A stretch of 44,476 bases of DNA, from positions 1 to 44,476 of the forward strand of contig NZ_FOWN01000023.1 of NCBI RefSeq assembly GCF_900115465.1, given 5' to 3'. Made by a program: the position numbers and the translations under genes. Below, piece after piece: positions 1 to 9,337 of this stretch. A model generated the notes under the pieces. It saw nothing but the letters and a program-made list of their open reading frames with translations. It did no database searches and was not told the DNA's origin. The stretch comes from Halolactibacillus alkaliphilus. Lineage in GTDB: Bacteria > Bacillota > Bacilli > Bacillales > Amphibacillaceae. How positions within the stretch are numbered: the first letter of the stretch is position 1; each line of letters starts with the position of its first letter.

Positions 1-217
1 GTAATGTTAATGGCTTATGAAGACCACCAATAGACTCGACTGTTTGGTCGAAATACGCATGAACCTTTCTTGTACGTGCTTTACACTTCGGACATTTTTG
101 TGTTTTTACCTTCGTTGTTATCCATGCTTGTAACTTTGACTTTGATTCATCCACATCCCATAATTCCACATGCTTATCTTCAATTCCTAACAATTTTATG
201 ATAAACTTGTCTTGCAC
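1..217 (-). CDS. ISL3-family transposase, N-terminal fragment (72 residues in window)
   Basis: This is the beginning of a DDE transposase that would mobilise the surrounding IS. The frame opens with a GTG at 215-217, preceded by a GAGGGG ribosome-binding site about six bases upstream, and stays open to the window edge. The encoded start QDKFIIKLLGIEDKHVELW, followed by a CPKC zinc-binding pair and a basic stretch, is typical of the N-terminal zinc-finger/HTH part of ISL3 transposases. The catalytic core is outside the window, so activity cannot be judged. There is no methionine start in this frame, so gene callers that ignore GTG would miss it. Confidence 0.75.
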   Translation of the reverse strand, partial: MQDKFIIKLLGIEDKHVELWDVDESKSKLQAWITTKVKTQKCPKCKARTRKVHAYFDQTVESIGGLHKPLTL

Positions 218-347
218 TTATACCCCTCATTTCTCTATTTTTTTCGTCGATTATAGTTTAACAAATGAGGGTGTATAAGTGTGTTTTTTTGATATAAGCT
301 AAGGGCATGTCAGATCAAGGGGTACCACCACATTTAGTATAGAGCCC
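1..347 (-). mobile_element. ISL3-family insertion sequence, 5' part, cut by window edge
   Basis: The minus strand carries the start of an ISL3-like transposase. The sequence between its start codon and the trxA terminator looks like an IS end. The outer boundary is placed at about 347 because the minus strand there reads GGCTCTATAC, and I recall ISL3-family ends typically beginning GGCTCT; this is a weak inference because the other inverted repeat lies outside the window. If correct, the element inserted about 30 bp beyond the trxA terminator and did not damage trxA. Confidence 0.55.
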
Positions 348-379
348 TTATAGACTGCTCGATACAGACTGAAAAGTAA

Positions 380-403
380 AAAAGAGCCTTTCGGCTCTTT
401 TTT
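380..403 (-). terminator. trxA rho-independent terminator
   Basis: AAAAGAGCC and GGCTCTTTT form a perfect nine-base-pair stem around a four-base loop immediately after the trxA stop codon. On the minus strand the right arm runs into a T-rich stretch. Confidence 0.85.
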
Positions 404-406
404 GAA

Positions 407-721
407 TTAGGCATATTGATTAATACGTGCTTCTAAAGCTTCTTTTGGTTGGAAACCAACAACTTGGTCAACAACTTCACCATCTTTAAAGAAAAGAAGG
501 GTTGGAATACTCATAACGCCATATTGCCCAGCTGTTTGTTGATTTTCGTCGACGTTCAATTTAGCGATAGTTACTTTGTCTGCCATTTCATCAGAAAGTT
601 CTTCCAACACAGGTCCAATCATTTTACAAGGACCACACCATGGTGCCCAAAAATCTACAACGACTAAACCTTTTGCTGTTTGGTCTTTAAATGATTGATC
701 TGTTACTTTTACAGTTGCCAT
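407..721 (-). CDS. trxA: Thioredoxin
   Basis: Cytoplasmic dithiol-disulfide oxidoreductase that reduces ribonucleotide reductase and other oxidised proteins. The 104-residue protein has the full thioredoxin fold signature: the WCGPC active site with cysteines 29 and 32, and the SIPT loop containing the conserved cis-proline. Translation starts at the ATG at 719-721, nine bases from a perfect AGGAGG at 731-736; the frame is open ten codons further upstream, but that extension lacks a ribosome-binding site and is not conserved in the family. It lies downstream of mutS2 with a 92-base gap and is followed by its own terminator. In B. subtilis etfAB sits between mutS2 and trxA; here those genes are absent. 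Confidence 0.97.
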   Translation of the reverse strand: MATVKVTDQSFKDQTAKGLVVVDFWAPWCGPCKMIGPVLEELSDEMADKVTIAKLNVDENQQTAGQYGVMSIPTLLFFKDGEVVDQVVGFQPKEALEARINQYA

Positions 722-813
722 TATATAATTCCTCCTAAAAAATATTATCAATGATTTCTATAATGCCAAGTATACCACCCTGGGGTTTTTATTGGCTAGT
801 GTTCTGCTCACAA

Positions 814-3156
814 TTAGTTAAACTCAAAAATAGTAACACCACTACCGCCTTCTTGAGCACTTCCAGTTGTAGCAGATTTAATATGGCGATGGCGCTTCGC
901 AAATGCTTGGACCCCCTGGCGTAAAGCGCCAGTTCCCTTACCATGAATGATTGTAACTCGCGGATAACCTTGGAGTAATGCATCATCAATATATTTATCT
1001 AGTTGTTGTAACGCATCTTCATAGCGTTCACCGCGCAAGTCTAGTTCTGGTTTAGTTCCAGTTACTTTGTTTTTCACTGTAGCTACTGGTCGCGTTGCAT
1101 TTTCTTTTTTCGGCTTTAGTTTTTCTAACTGATTTTTTTTGACTTTCATTTTCATCATACCTACTTGTACCTGGTACTCTTTTTCAGAGATTTTTTCCAT
1201 AATCGTACCTGTTTGGTTAAGGGTGATAAGAAGAACATCGTCTCCAACGTTAAGCGTTTCGTTCTTTACCTGTTGTCTTACTTGTTTTTCTTCTTTTTTC
1301 ATTAAGTTTGGCTTCGCATCATCGAAGAGTTTTCTTGCTTCTATCCATTCATGCTCTTTAAGTTCGTGGTTTGTCTTCATTTCTCTCATCGCTTGAACGA
1401 CCGCTTCCGCTTCTTGGCGTGCTTGTTCTACAGCTTTTTCAGCTTTTCGTTCTGCCTTTTCAAACAAACGTTCACGTTCTTGTTCAAACTCCTGCCATTT
1501 ACGCTCCAAATCACGTTTGAGCATAGCTGCTTCATTTAAATAAGCTTCAGCTTCTGCGTAATCATCTTCCGCTCGTCGTCTCGCAGTATCAAGTGAGGCA
1601 ATCATATGATCAACACTCTTTGTATCGGTACCAATTAATTCTTTTGCTGAGGAAATAAGCGTTTCATCTAAACCGAGACGACGTGAAATATCAAAGGCAT
1701 TACTCCGCCCTGGAACACCAATAAGAAGACGGTACGTTGGTCTAAGTGTTTCAACATTAAATTCAACGGACGCATTAATGACACCTTTACGGTTATAGCC
1801 ATATGCTTTTAACTCCGGATAGTGTGTTGTGGCGATAACACGCGCTTGTTTCCCCACAACCTCATCAAGTATAGCCATTGCTAGTGCTGCGCCTTCTTGA
1901 GGATCGGTTCCTGCGCCTAACTCATCAAATAAAACCAACGTTCTATCATTAACATGCGATAAAATCTTAACAATATTCGTCATATGTGAAGAAAATGTAC
2001 TGAGACTCTGTTCGATAGATTGTTCATCGCCTATATCAGCGAAGACATCTTCAAAGACAGCGAGCTCACAGCCATCTTGTGCGGGGACTTGTAAACCAGA
2101 TTGTGCCATTAATGTTAGTAAGCCTACGAGTTTTAGTGTCACCGTTTTACCACCCGTATTCGGTCCAGTAATAACAATCGCATGAAAATCTTTACCAAGT
2201 ATAATGTCATTGGCAACAACCTCATCGTCAGTTAACAGTGGGTGACGCGCCTGTTTCATTTCTATAAAGCCTTGATCATTCATCTTAGGCATAGCCGCAT
2301 GCATGACTTGTGATAATTTCCCCCGAGCGAATATGAAATCAAGCGCACTTAATACATCAACATTATGCCTTAACGCCATATGCTCGACGGCAATTTTCAT
2401 TGACAGTTCTTTTAAGATTTTGTCTATTTCAATTTGTTCTTTCACTCTTGCTTCTGATAATTGATTATTTACTTCAACCACACTTTGTGGTTCCATAAAA
2501 AGCGTTTGACCAGAAGCTGATTGATCATGAACAATACCACCAATGGCTTGACGATATTCTTGTTTTACAGGCAAAACATAGCGGTCATTTCTTATTGTCA
2601 CAATAGCATCAGACAACATATTAGCTTTCGTTCGTGTTAAGTTTTCTAAGCGTTCTCGAATCCTTGTCTCACTTGTTCTAATCTTCGAACGAATTTGACG
2701 TAAGGCATCCGATGCTTGATCCATCACATGACCATGATCATCAATACACGCCTTTATTTCGCGTTCAAGTGACGATAAGGGTTCTAATTCTTCCGTAAGC
2801 GCTCGGATCAATGGGGCATCTGGCTCTTCCATTTGATCGATATAACGTTTAATGTTCTTTGTACCATATAATGTGCTTTGAATGTGTAAACATTCAGAAG
2901 CACTTAACACCCCACCAATCTCTGCACGTTTAATGCTCGGACGAATATCACTGATACCACCAAATGGCAATGTTTGATTTAAACGTAAAATTTGAACCGC
3001 TTGGTCTGTTTCATCTTGTAGCTTAAGAACGGATTCAATGTCTGTTTGAGGTTTTGTTTGTTTTGCGAGCTCTTTACCTAACGACGTATCTGCTTGTTCA
3101 ACTAATCGAGTAATGATCTTGTTAAACTCTAATACGCGATATATTCTTTCGTTCAT
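814..3156 (-). CDS. mutS2: Endonuclease MutS2 (Smr-domain MutS paralogue)
   Basis: MutS2 proteins suppress homologous recombination and act on branched DNA; in B. subtilis MutS2 also takes part in rescue of collided ribosomes. The 780-residue product matches the usual length of about 785. It has a MutS core and an ABC-type ATPase with Walker A GPNTGGKT near residue 331 and the signature/Walker B stretch [14 protein letters not shown] long charged coiled coil follows (about residues 520-610), and a C-terminal Smr domain has LDLRG near residue 703 and HGKGTG near 737. It lacks the N-terminal mismatch-recognition domain of MutS, as expected. It starts nine bases after polX and is probably cotranscribed with it. 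Confidence 0.96.
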   Translation of the reverse strand: MNERIYRVLEFNKIITRLVEQADTSLGKELAKQTKPQTDIESVLKLQDETDQAVQILRLNQTLPFGGISDIRPSIKRAEIGGVLSASECLHIQSTLYGTKNIKRYIDQMEEPDAPLIRALTEELEPLSSLEREIKACIDDHGHVMDQASDALRQIRSKIRTSETRIRERLENLTRTKANMLSDAIVTIRNDRYVLPVKQEYRQAIGGIVHDQSASGQTLFMEPQSVVEVNNQLSEARVKEQIEIDKILKELSMKIAVEHMALRHNVDVLSALDFIFARGKLSQVMHAAMPKMNDQGFIEMKQARHPLLTDDEVVANDIILGKDFHAIVITGPNTGGKTVTLKLVGLLTLMAQSGLQVPAQDGCELAVFEDVFADIGDEQSIEQSLSTFSSHMTNIVKILSHVNDRTLVLFDELGAGTDPQEGAALAMAILDEVVGKQARVIATTHYPELKAYGYNRKGVINASVEFNVETLRPTYRLLIGVPGRSNAFDISRRLGLDETLISSAKELIGTDTKSVDHMIASLDTARRRAEDDYAEAEAYLNEAAMLKRDLERKWQEFEQERERLFEKAERKAEKAVEQARQEAEAVVQAMREMKTNHELKEHEWIEARKLFDDAKPNLMKKEEKQVRQQVKNETLNVGDDVLLITLNQTGTIMEKISEKEYQVQVGMMKMKVKKNQLEKLKPKKENATRPVATVKNKVTGTKPELDLRGERYEDALQQLDKYIDDALLQGYPRVTIIHGKGTGALRQGVQAFAKRHRHIKSATTGSAQEGGSGVTIFEFN

Positions 3157-3165
3157 CGTATCACC

Positions 3166-4905
3166 TTATTCTTGTTTTTTCTTCCAATACGCCTCTAACT
3201 CTGCTAGTGGCCATGTATTAACGACCGTATCTTTCAAAAGCCAACCACGTCTAGCAACACCCACACCCTCAGCCATAAAATCTAGCGTATCCTTGCTATG
3301 GGCATCTGTGTTGATCGTTACTTTTACACCATGCTCTTGACAGACTTTTAGCCACTCACTACTTAAGTCAAAACGCTTTGGATTTGCATTAAGTTCTAAA
3401 ATAGTGTGCGTTTCTTTTGCTTTTTTTATCAACTTTTCCATGTTTACATGATAGCCTTTACGCTTACCGATAATTCGACCCGTTGGATGCGCGATATGTT
3501 TGATATACGGGTTTTCCATCGCCGTAAACAGACGTGTCATTATTTCTTCTTCTGTTTGATTAAAGGAAGAATGAATAGCACCAATAACGTAATCAAGTTC
3601 TTGCAAGAAGGCGTTATCAAAATCTAAGCTACCATCAGGTAAAATATCCATTTCAACCCCGGCTAATATCTTAAGGTTAGGAAAATGGTTTTGCACCCGC
3701 TCGATTTCTTGCCTTTGTTCTCTTAAACGCTTTTCATTCAAACCATTGGCGACGCGTAAAAACTTAGAATGATCGGTAATTGCAATATACTCATACCCTT
3801 TTGCCTCGGCAAATCGAGCCATCTCTTCGATCGATTGTGCCCCATCACTCCAGGTGGTGTGCATGTGTAAGTCACCTTTAATATCAGACAACGTCACAAG
3901 GCGATTGAAGGTACTTGAATGTTCAAATTCCCCTTTAGCTTCCCTCACTTCAGGCGGAATAAAATATAAATCAAAATGGTTGAAAAAATCTTCTTCTGAC
4001 TTAAATGTTTTAGTCTCACCTGTTGCTAAATTTTCTACACCGTATTCGCTAATCTTTTCTCCGCGCGATTTAGCTAACTGTCTCAGCATCACATTATGAT
4101 CTTTAGATCCAGTAAAATGATGCAATGTGGTCGCAAAAGCTTCATCCGCTACCATTCTAAAATCTACACTCACATCAAACTGGTCTTCAATCACGACCGA
4201 TACTTTTGTTTCACCACTAGCAATCACGTCTTTGACATGATCTAGTTTTATCAGTTGCTCTTTTACCTTGTTGGGTGCGGATGTTGAAATAATAAAATCT
4301 AAATCCTTCACTGTTTCCCGCATCCGTCGCATACTACCAGCAATGCTAAATCGTTCAACAAAAGCCATATTAGCTAATGCTGTTTCAATGGATCGTCTCA
4401 CACCTCTCACCGCATCAAATGGCAACCTATCTGGTTGTTCATTTAAACTCAGTAGACCAGTCAAAATTTTTTCTTCTGACTTTTTCCCGAAACCTTTAAG
4501 TTCTGCAACTTTATGATTTTCACAGGCCAGTTTTAAATCTGCTTTATTCTCAATGCCTAATTCTTGATATAATCGGGCAAGTTTCTTTCCACCTAAACCT
4601 TGTATATCTAAAAGTTGTATCAAACCTTCTGGGACCTCTTCTTGTAACTGTCTCAGCGTTTCTGATGTTCCTGACTCAAGAAAATCAGTAATGACACTTT
4701 GGGTGCCTTTTCCAATACCTTTAATCGTTGACCAGTCATCGATTTCACTTAGCGAACGTGGATCTGTTTCTAAAGCTTGAGCCGCTTTTCTATAGGCCGA
4801 TATTTTAAAGGGATTTTCCCCTTGTAACTCTAAATAAATCGCGATTTTTTCTAGTAAATAGATGATATCTTTTTTATTTACTGCATCATCTTTAGTATTA
4901 ACCAT
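3166..4905 (-). CDS. polX: DNA polymerase/3'-5' exonuclease PolX
   Basis: Bacterial family X DNA polymerase used in gap-filling base excision repair. Order of domains in the 579-residue protein: helix-hairpin-helix repeats (residues about 50-150), a nucleotidyltransferase palm with GSMRR and the catalytic DLDFI near residue 205, and a C-terminal PHP exonuclease domain beginning with DLHMHTTWSDG near residue 343 and containing ITDHSK. All expected PHP metal-ligand motifs appear present. The start chosen is the ATG at 4903-4905 preceded by AAAAAAGGAG; a 15-codon upstream extension would run through the hairpin at 4931-4963 and is unlikely. Length agrees with B. subtilis PolX (570). Confidence 0.95.
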   Translation of the reverse strand: MVNTKDDAVNKKDIIYLLEKIAIYLELQGENPFKISAYRKAAQALETDPRSLSEIDDWSTIKGIGKGTQSVITDFLESGTSETLRQLQEEVPEGLIQLLDIQGLGGKKLARLYQELGIENKADLKLACENHKVAELKGFGKKSEEKILTGLLSLNEQPDRLPFDAVRGVRRSIETALANMAFVERFSIAGSMRRMRETVKDLDFIISTSAPNKVKEQLIKLDHVKDVIASGETKVSVVIEDQFDVSVDFRMVADEAFATTLHHFTGSKDHNVMLRQLAKSRGEKISEYGVENLATGETKTFKSEEDFFNHFDLYFIPPEVREAKGEFEHSSTFNRLVTLSDIKGDLHMHTTWSDGAQSIEEMARFAEAKGYEYIAITDHSKFLRVANGLNEKRLREQRQEIERVQNHFPNLKILAGVEMDILPDGSLDFDNAFLQELDYVIGAIHSSFNQTEEEIMTRLFTAMENPYIKHIAHPTGRIIGKRKGYHVNMEKLIKKAKETHTILELNANPKRFDLSSEWLKVCQEHGVKVTINTDAHSKDTLDFMAEGVGVARRGWLLKDTVVNTWPLAELEAYWKKKQE

Positions 4906-4930
4906 ATATATCACTCCTTTTTTATGAAGG

Positions 4931-4963
4931 AAAGGCCCTTGTACACACAATACAAGGGCCTTT
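4931..4963 (-). terminator. Terminator between cvpA and polX
   Basis: A perfect 13-bp inverted repeat (AAAGGCCCTTGTA / TACAAGGGCCTTT) with a seven-base loop lies between the cvpA stop and the polX start. The following minus-strand sequence is only moderately T-rich, so it may reduce rather than abolish readthrough from zapA-cvpA into polX-mutS2. Confidence 0.6.
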
Positions 4964-5021
4964 GTTTAACATTCTTGAATCTGTTAAAAAACCATATCTG
5001 GCTTCTCGACTAACACTATAA

Positions 5022-5549
5022 CTATCTAAACAACAAAGACATAATCCTATCAGAGAAGACCGGCGTTTGTTCGATCATAAACCGCGCAATATTAGAATCA
5101 CTAATCAATGATTGTATTTGCTCAACCGGCATTAAAGATAACACAAATACGATAATAAATAAGACTAAATATTGTTCAAGGAAACCAAATACAGCCCCAA
5201 GTCCTTTATTAACCATATTAAGCAGGGGTAATTCTGCGACAAAATCAAGCATCGCTGTAATGATTGATAAAACAACTTTTGTTGCAAAAAACAAGAGAAC
5301 AAAAGCAATCATATAGTAATAAGCGGCTTCTAAATTAAAGGTCGTTTCAAAGAAGGCCCATGTATTGCCTCGAAGAGGTGGGTAAGGAATATACATTTCT
5401 AAAAAATCCCCAAATCCTTTATAAAACTGAGAAGCAACCATAAAGGCAATAAAGAAACTTACAAAATGAAATACTTGGACGATTAAACCTCTTTTTAAAC
5501 CACGTAATATCCCGAAAATCAGTAACAACATTAAAATTAAATCCATCAT
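5022..5549 (-). CDS. CvpA family membrane protein
   Basis: Small integral membrane protein of the CvpA family (colicin V production protein; YshB in B. subtilis). Its biochemical role is not settled. The 175 residues contain about four hydrophobic helices: near residues 2-16, 24-44, 78-100 and 115-145, with a conserved GLKRG motif after the first helix. Two ATG codons lie in tandem at the start (5547-5549 and 5544-5546), and either could be used. It begins one base after the zapA stop codon, so the two are translated as an operon, as in other Bacillaceae. Confidence 0.85.
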   Translation of the reverse strand: MMDLILMLLLIFGILRGLKRGLIVQVFHFVSFFIAFMVASQFYKGFGDFLEMYIPYPPLRGNTWAFFETTFNLEAAYYYMIAFVLLFFATKVVLSIITAMLDFVAELPLLNMVNKGLGAVFGFLEQYLVLFIIVFVLSLMPVEQIQSLISDSNIARFMIEQTPVFSDRIMSLLFR

Positions 5550-5550
5550 T

Positions 5551-5817
5551 TTAGTCTTGGTCCTCTTTCTTATGCAATTTTTGTTCTAGCGCATCGTACG
5601 CCTCTTTTAATTTCAAATAATCATTCATCGTATTCACAGCCGTAAGAACGGCTAATCGTGTCGTATCTAAACTTTTATTCGCTTGATAAATTTCGCGCAT
5701 TTTATCATCCACAACACTTGCCACCATACGCATGTGATGAAGGTCTTCCTCCCCCACAAGGGTGTAGTGCTTTCCATATATATCAACATTAGCACGTGTT
5801 TTTTTCGCCTGGGTCAC
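5551..5817 (-). CDS. zapA: Cell division protein ZapA
   Basis: ZapA binds FtsZ and bundles protofilaments, stabilising the Z ring at mid-cell. The 88-residue protein has the ZapA layout: a short beta-strand region containing the conserved IYGKHYTLVG, then a DLHHMRMVA helix and a C-terminal coiled coil rich in K, E and L. The start is GTG (5815-5817), eight bases after AAAGGGGG. It is the first gene of the leftward zapA-cvpA unit and is divergent from rnhC, as in B. subtilis. Confidence 0.92.
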   Translation of the reverse strand: MTQAKKTRANVDIYGKHYTLVGEEDLHHMRMVASVVDDKMREIYQANKSLDTTRLAVLTAVNTMNDYLKLKEAYDALEQKLHKKEDQD

Positions 5818-5902
5818 CTGTATACCCCCTTTAATAAAATCCTAATATTTATCTTAACATGAACTTGACGATTTAGGAAACTATTCTATTCCTATTTTGT
5901 TT

Positions 5903-5910
5903 GATATAAT
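5903..5910 (+). promoter_or_regulatory. Probable rnhC promoter (extended -10)
   Basis: TATAAT at 5905-5910 is preceded by TG one base upstream, giving an extended -10 box about 30 bases before the rnhC start. No good -35 is visible at the expected distance, as is common with extended -10 promoters. Confidence 0.45.
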
Positions 5911-5939
5911 GACCCTATACTAAAGAAAGAGGAGTGCTT

Positions 5940-6869
5940 ATGGGACATATTATCCACCACGTATCAGACGATACGCTAAAAGAAATGACGGATTACTACC
6001 AAACCTATCAAACTAAAACACCTCAACACGCTGCATTTCAAGCGAAAAAAAACGGAGTCACTATTACCGCTTACAGGTCGAAAAAAGTGATGTTTCAAGG
6101 CCAGTCACCAGAAGTGGAAGCGAGCCGTTGGACAACTGACGCTCAGCAGACGAAGACATCTAGTCAAGTGAATACGCATCAATATATGCCGGACACCACG
6201 CTTTATACTAAAAGCACCATCGGTTCTGATGAAACTGGTACGGGCGATTATTTTGGTCCAATAACTGTATGTAGCTGTTATGTAAAAGACACACACATTC
6301 CTTTATTAAAAGAACTAGGTGTGAAAGATTCAAAAAACTTAACGGATGAAACGATTAAAACATTAGCAAAAACAATCCTTCAATTGGACATTCCTTACTC
6401 CCTCGTTATCTTGCATAATGAAAAGTATAACCAGTTGCAACAAAAAGGTTGGTCTCAAGGGAAGATGAAAACGATGCTCCATCACACAGCGATTACTAAA
6501 TTACTGAAAAAAATAGCGCCTACAGTTCCTGACGGTATAATCATTGATCAGTTTGCTACACCTAAAGTCTACATCAATCATTTAAAGACTGAAGGAAAAA
6601 CACTACCCAACAACTCCTTTTTTGTAACAAAAGCCGAATCACACGCCATCAGCGTAGCATGCGCATCCATTCTCGCACGGTTTAGTTTTGTGAAAGAAAT
6701 GGATAAGTTAAGTGAAAAAGTTGGCTTCACCCTACCTAAAGGTGCTTCTAAAAAAGTTGATCAGGCCGCCAGTTATTTAATCAAAAAAAAGGGCAAAGAA
6801 TGCCTCACACACTATGCGAAAGTACATTTTAAAAACACAGAAAAAGCAGCGGCTTACTTAAATAAATAA
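5940..6869 (+). CDS. rnhC: Ribonuclease HIII
   Basis: Type 2 RNase H that cleaves the RNA strand of RNA-DNA hybrids, removing R-loops and primers. The 309-residue protein has an N-terminal substrate-binding (TBP-like) domain of about 80 residues and a catalytic domain opening with GSDETGTGDYFGP; the first two acidic catalytic residues are D97 and E98. The VTKAESHAISVACASILAR stretch is also typical. The start is the ATG at 5940 rather than the GTG at 5934, because the AGAAAGAGGAG ribosome-binding site lies six bases from the ATG. It is one of three convincing chromosomal genes on the plus strand, divergent from zapA and convergent with pheT. Confidence 0.94.
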   Translation: MGHIIHHVSDDTLKEMTDYYQTYQTKTPQHAAFQAKKNGVTITAYRSKKVMFQGQSPEVEASRWTTDAQQTKTSSQVNTHQYMPDTTLYTKSTIGSDETGTGDYFGPITVCSCYVKDTHIPLLKELGVKDSKNLTDETIKTLAKTILQLDIPYSLVILHNEKYNQLQQKGWSQGKMKTMLHHTAITKLLKKIAPTVPDGIIIDQFATPKVYINHLKTEGKTLPNNSFFVTKAESHAISVACASILARFSFVKEMDKLSEKVGFTLPKGASKKVDQAASYLIKKKGKECLTHYAKVHFKNTEKAAAYLNK

Positions 6870-6882
6870 GCCTCTGCTTTTT
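6841..6882. terminator. Bidirectional terminator for rnhC and pheT
   Basis: AAAAAGCAG-GGCTTA pairs with TAAGCC-CTGCTTTTT across one mismatch. The hairpin includes the rnhC stop codon (6867-6869) and has runs of T on both strands, so it can end both the rightward rnhC and the leftward pheT transcripts. Confidence 0.75.
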
Positions 6883-6888
6883 AGTTTT

Positions 6889-9315
6889 TTAAGCTCTTAA
6901 GACAGCACCGTGCCTTGCTTTTACTGCTTCTAACACATGCATATAGCTCGCTTCTACTTCTTCATCTGTGAGTGTTCGCGTTGGATCAAGGTAGCGTAAA
7001 TTAAAGGCGAGTGATTTTTTACCTTCAGGCAAGTTGTCACCTTGATAGACATCAAAAACATGAACGCTATACAGGTGCTCACCAGCTGCGCTTTTTATTG
7101 TTGATAACACCTCTCCACTTGGTGTCACTCCGTCCATTACTAAAGCAATGTCTCTTGACATGGATGGGAAGCGCGGAATTTGGACGAATCTCGGCTCAAC
7201 ATCGACCGCATCATAGAGGTATTCTAAATCAAGATCAAAGACGTAAATCTCTTTTAAATCATACGTTTTTGCTAAAGTTGGATGCACTTGTCCAATAAAA
7301 CCAATGGATTGATTGTTTGCAAAGATTTCTGCTGTTCTGCCCGGATGCATACCATCTATATCAGCTTTAGTGAATTGAACGTCTACACCTAGTCGTTCAA
7401 TTAATGTTTCCACAATCCCTTTCGCAACGTAAAAGTCGACTGATTTTTGCTCTTGTTGGAATGGATGTGATAGCCACGCACCTTGCATCACACCAGATAA
7501 ACGGTTGAGTTCTTTAGGTTGTTTCGTTACTTCTTTTTCATCGGAAACAAACACTGTACCTATTTCATAGAGGGCAATATCTTTCTCTTTTCGTGCTTGA
7601 TTGTAACTCGCAACCGCTAATAGTTCTGGTAAGATACTTAAGCGCAGAGTCGAATGTTCTTCACTCATAGGCATAGCTAATCGAACAGGTGAGACAGCTT
7701 TTACTTTAATATCCGGGGCAACCAAACGGGTCGCTCGCTCTGTCGTTGTTAATGAATAAGTAATGGCTTCAGACAAACCTGCCCCCTCCATTACTTGCTT
7801 AACAAAGCGTTTAAGGGCTTGACGCTCTGTTAACTTACCAGCAAATTGCCCACCTTCAGGAAGAGTATAATCAAGATGATCGTAGCCATAAATACGTGCT
7901 ACTTCCTCTAACATGTCTTCAAAAATAGTAATATCTTGGCGACGCGTCGGTACATGTACCGTAAAACTAGAACCTGATTGAGTATAATTGAACTGTAGTT
8001 TATTTAAAATAACGATAATCTCATCATCGCTAATCGTTGTACCAAGACGTTCGTTAATACGTTCTGTTGTTATAACAACATCTTTTTCTTCATAATCCAA
8101 TGCATCGTATTCACTGACACCTTGGCAAATCGTCGCATCTGCATATTTCTCTAATAAGTGAAGCGCTCGGAATCCTGCTTTTTTAACACGGTTTGGATCA
8201 ACACCTTTTTCAAAACGCGTACTTGATTCGCTTCTTAGACCATGATCTTTTACAGCTTGACGCACACGCTTTCCATCAAAATAAGCCGCTTCCAGTAATA
8301 TGGTACGCGTCGTTTCTGATACTTCCGATTCAAAACCACCCATCACACCTGCAAGTGCATGTGGTCTTTCACCATTTGTAATCACTAAATGCTCGGCATT
8401 TAACGTGCGAACTTCTTCATCTAAAGTTTTGAATTTTTCTTCTGCTTCTGCTCGTCTTACAACGATTTGATTTGAACCAAATTTGTCTAAGTCAAATGCA
8501 TGTAATGGTTGACCATATTCTAACAAAACATAATTTGTAATATCAACGACATTGTTAATAGGACGAATACCTGCAGCCATTAAGTAATTACGCATCCAAA
8601 GCGGAGAAGCTTTAATGGTGATGTTTTTCGCAACAAATGCACCGTAGTAAGGATTATCTTCTTTAGCCTCTACCTCTACATTAACTAACTCAGACGCTCG
8701 TTTGGTTGATGTATTGTATGAAACATTAGGTAGCTGCACTTTTTCATTAAGAATTGCCGCAACTTCATAAGCAACACCTAACATACTTAATGCATCAGAG
8801 CGATTTGGCGTAAGACCCAGCTCTAAAATCGCATCATCCAAGTTTAAATATGACGTCACATCACGACCAACTTCTACCTCTTCATCAAAGACAAAAATAC
8901 CGTCCGCTAAGTCTTTCGGGACAAATTGCTCCTTTACACCGAGTTCTTGTAAAGAGCAAATCATGCCGTTAGATTCAACACCACGTAATTTAGCTTTTTT
9001 AATCTTAAAGTTACCCGGAAGTACTGCGCCGACTTTTGCGACAATAACGTGTTGACCCGCTTTGACATTTGGTGCGCCACAAACGATTTGTATTGTCTCT
9101 GTGCCAACATTAACGATTGTTACGTTTAATTTATCGGCATCAGGGTGTTTCTCACATGATTCTACATAGCCGACGACCACATGATTTAGTTTTTCTGAGA
9201 CGTATTCAATCCCCTCAACTTCAATACCTGTCTTAGTAATTTTATCTGCAAGTGACTCGGGTGTTTCACTACCCAAATCAACATATTGTTTTAACCAATT
9301 TAATGAAACTAGCAC
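6889..9315 (-). CDS. pheT: Phenylalanyl-tRNA synthetase beta subunit
   Basis: Large subunit of the heterotetrameric PheRS that charges tRNA-Phe; it holds the editing site. The 808 residues show an N-terminal tRNA-binding (EMAP-like OB) domain at about 40-150 (motif CGAPNVKAGQ), the B3/B4 editing region (residues 210-390, with NNVVDITNYVLLEYGQPLHAFD), the B5 domain, and a C-terminal ferredoxin-fold anticodon-binding domain. The start is GTG at 9313-9315 with GAGGAGG eight bases upstream. It lies 22 bases after pheS and is controlled by the same T-box. Confidence 0.96.
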   Translation of the reverse strand: MLVSLNWLKQYVDLGSETPESLADKITKTGIEVEGIEYVSEKLNHVVVGYVESCEKHPDADKLNVTIVNVGTETIQIVCGAPNVKAGQHVIVAKVGAVLPGNFKIKKAKLRGVESNGMICSLQELGVKEQFVPKDLADGIFVFDEEVEVGRDVTSYLNLDDAILELGLTPNRSDALSMLGVAYEVAAILNEKVQLPNVSYNTSTKRASELVNVEVEAKEDNPYYGAFVAKNITIKASPLWMRNYLMAAGIRPINNVVDITNYVLLEYGQPLHAFDLDKFGSNQIVVRRAEAEEKFKTLDEEVRTLNAEHLVITNGERPHALAGVMGGFESEVSETTRTILLEAAYFDGKRVRQAVKDHGLRSESSTRFEKGVDPNRVKKAGFRALHLLEKYADATICQGVSEYDALDYEEKDVVITTERINERLGTTISDDEIIVILNKLQFNYTQSGSSFTVHVPTRRQDITIFEDMLEEVARIYGYDHLDYTLPEGGQFAGKLTERQALKRFVKQVMEGAGLSEAITYSLTTTERATRLVAPDIKVKAVSPVRLAMPMSEEHSTLRLSILPELLAVASYNQARKEKDIALYEIGTVFVSDEKEVTKQPKELNRLSGVMQGAWLSHPFQQEQKSVDFYVAKGIVETLIERLGVDVQFTKADIDGMHPGRTAEIFANNQSIGFIGQVHPTLAKTYDLKEIYVFDLDLEYLYDAVDVEPRFVQIPRFPSMSRDIALVMDGVTPSGEVLSTIKSAAGEHLYSVHVFDVYQGDNLPEGKKSLAFNLRYLDPTRTLTDEEVEASYMHVLEAVKARHGAVLRA

Positions 9316-9337
9316 TGTTTATTCCTCCTCTAAAATC

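Noticed and set aside
5865-5910. TTGACG (5865-5870) as -35 for the rnhC TATAAT
   Set aside because: The spacing is 34 bases, about double the permitted distance.
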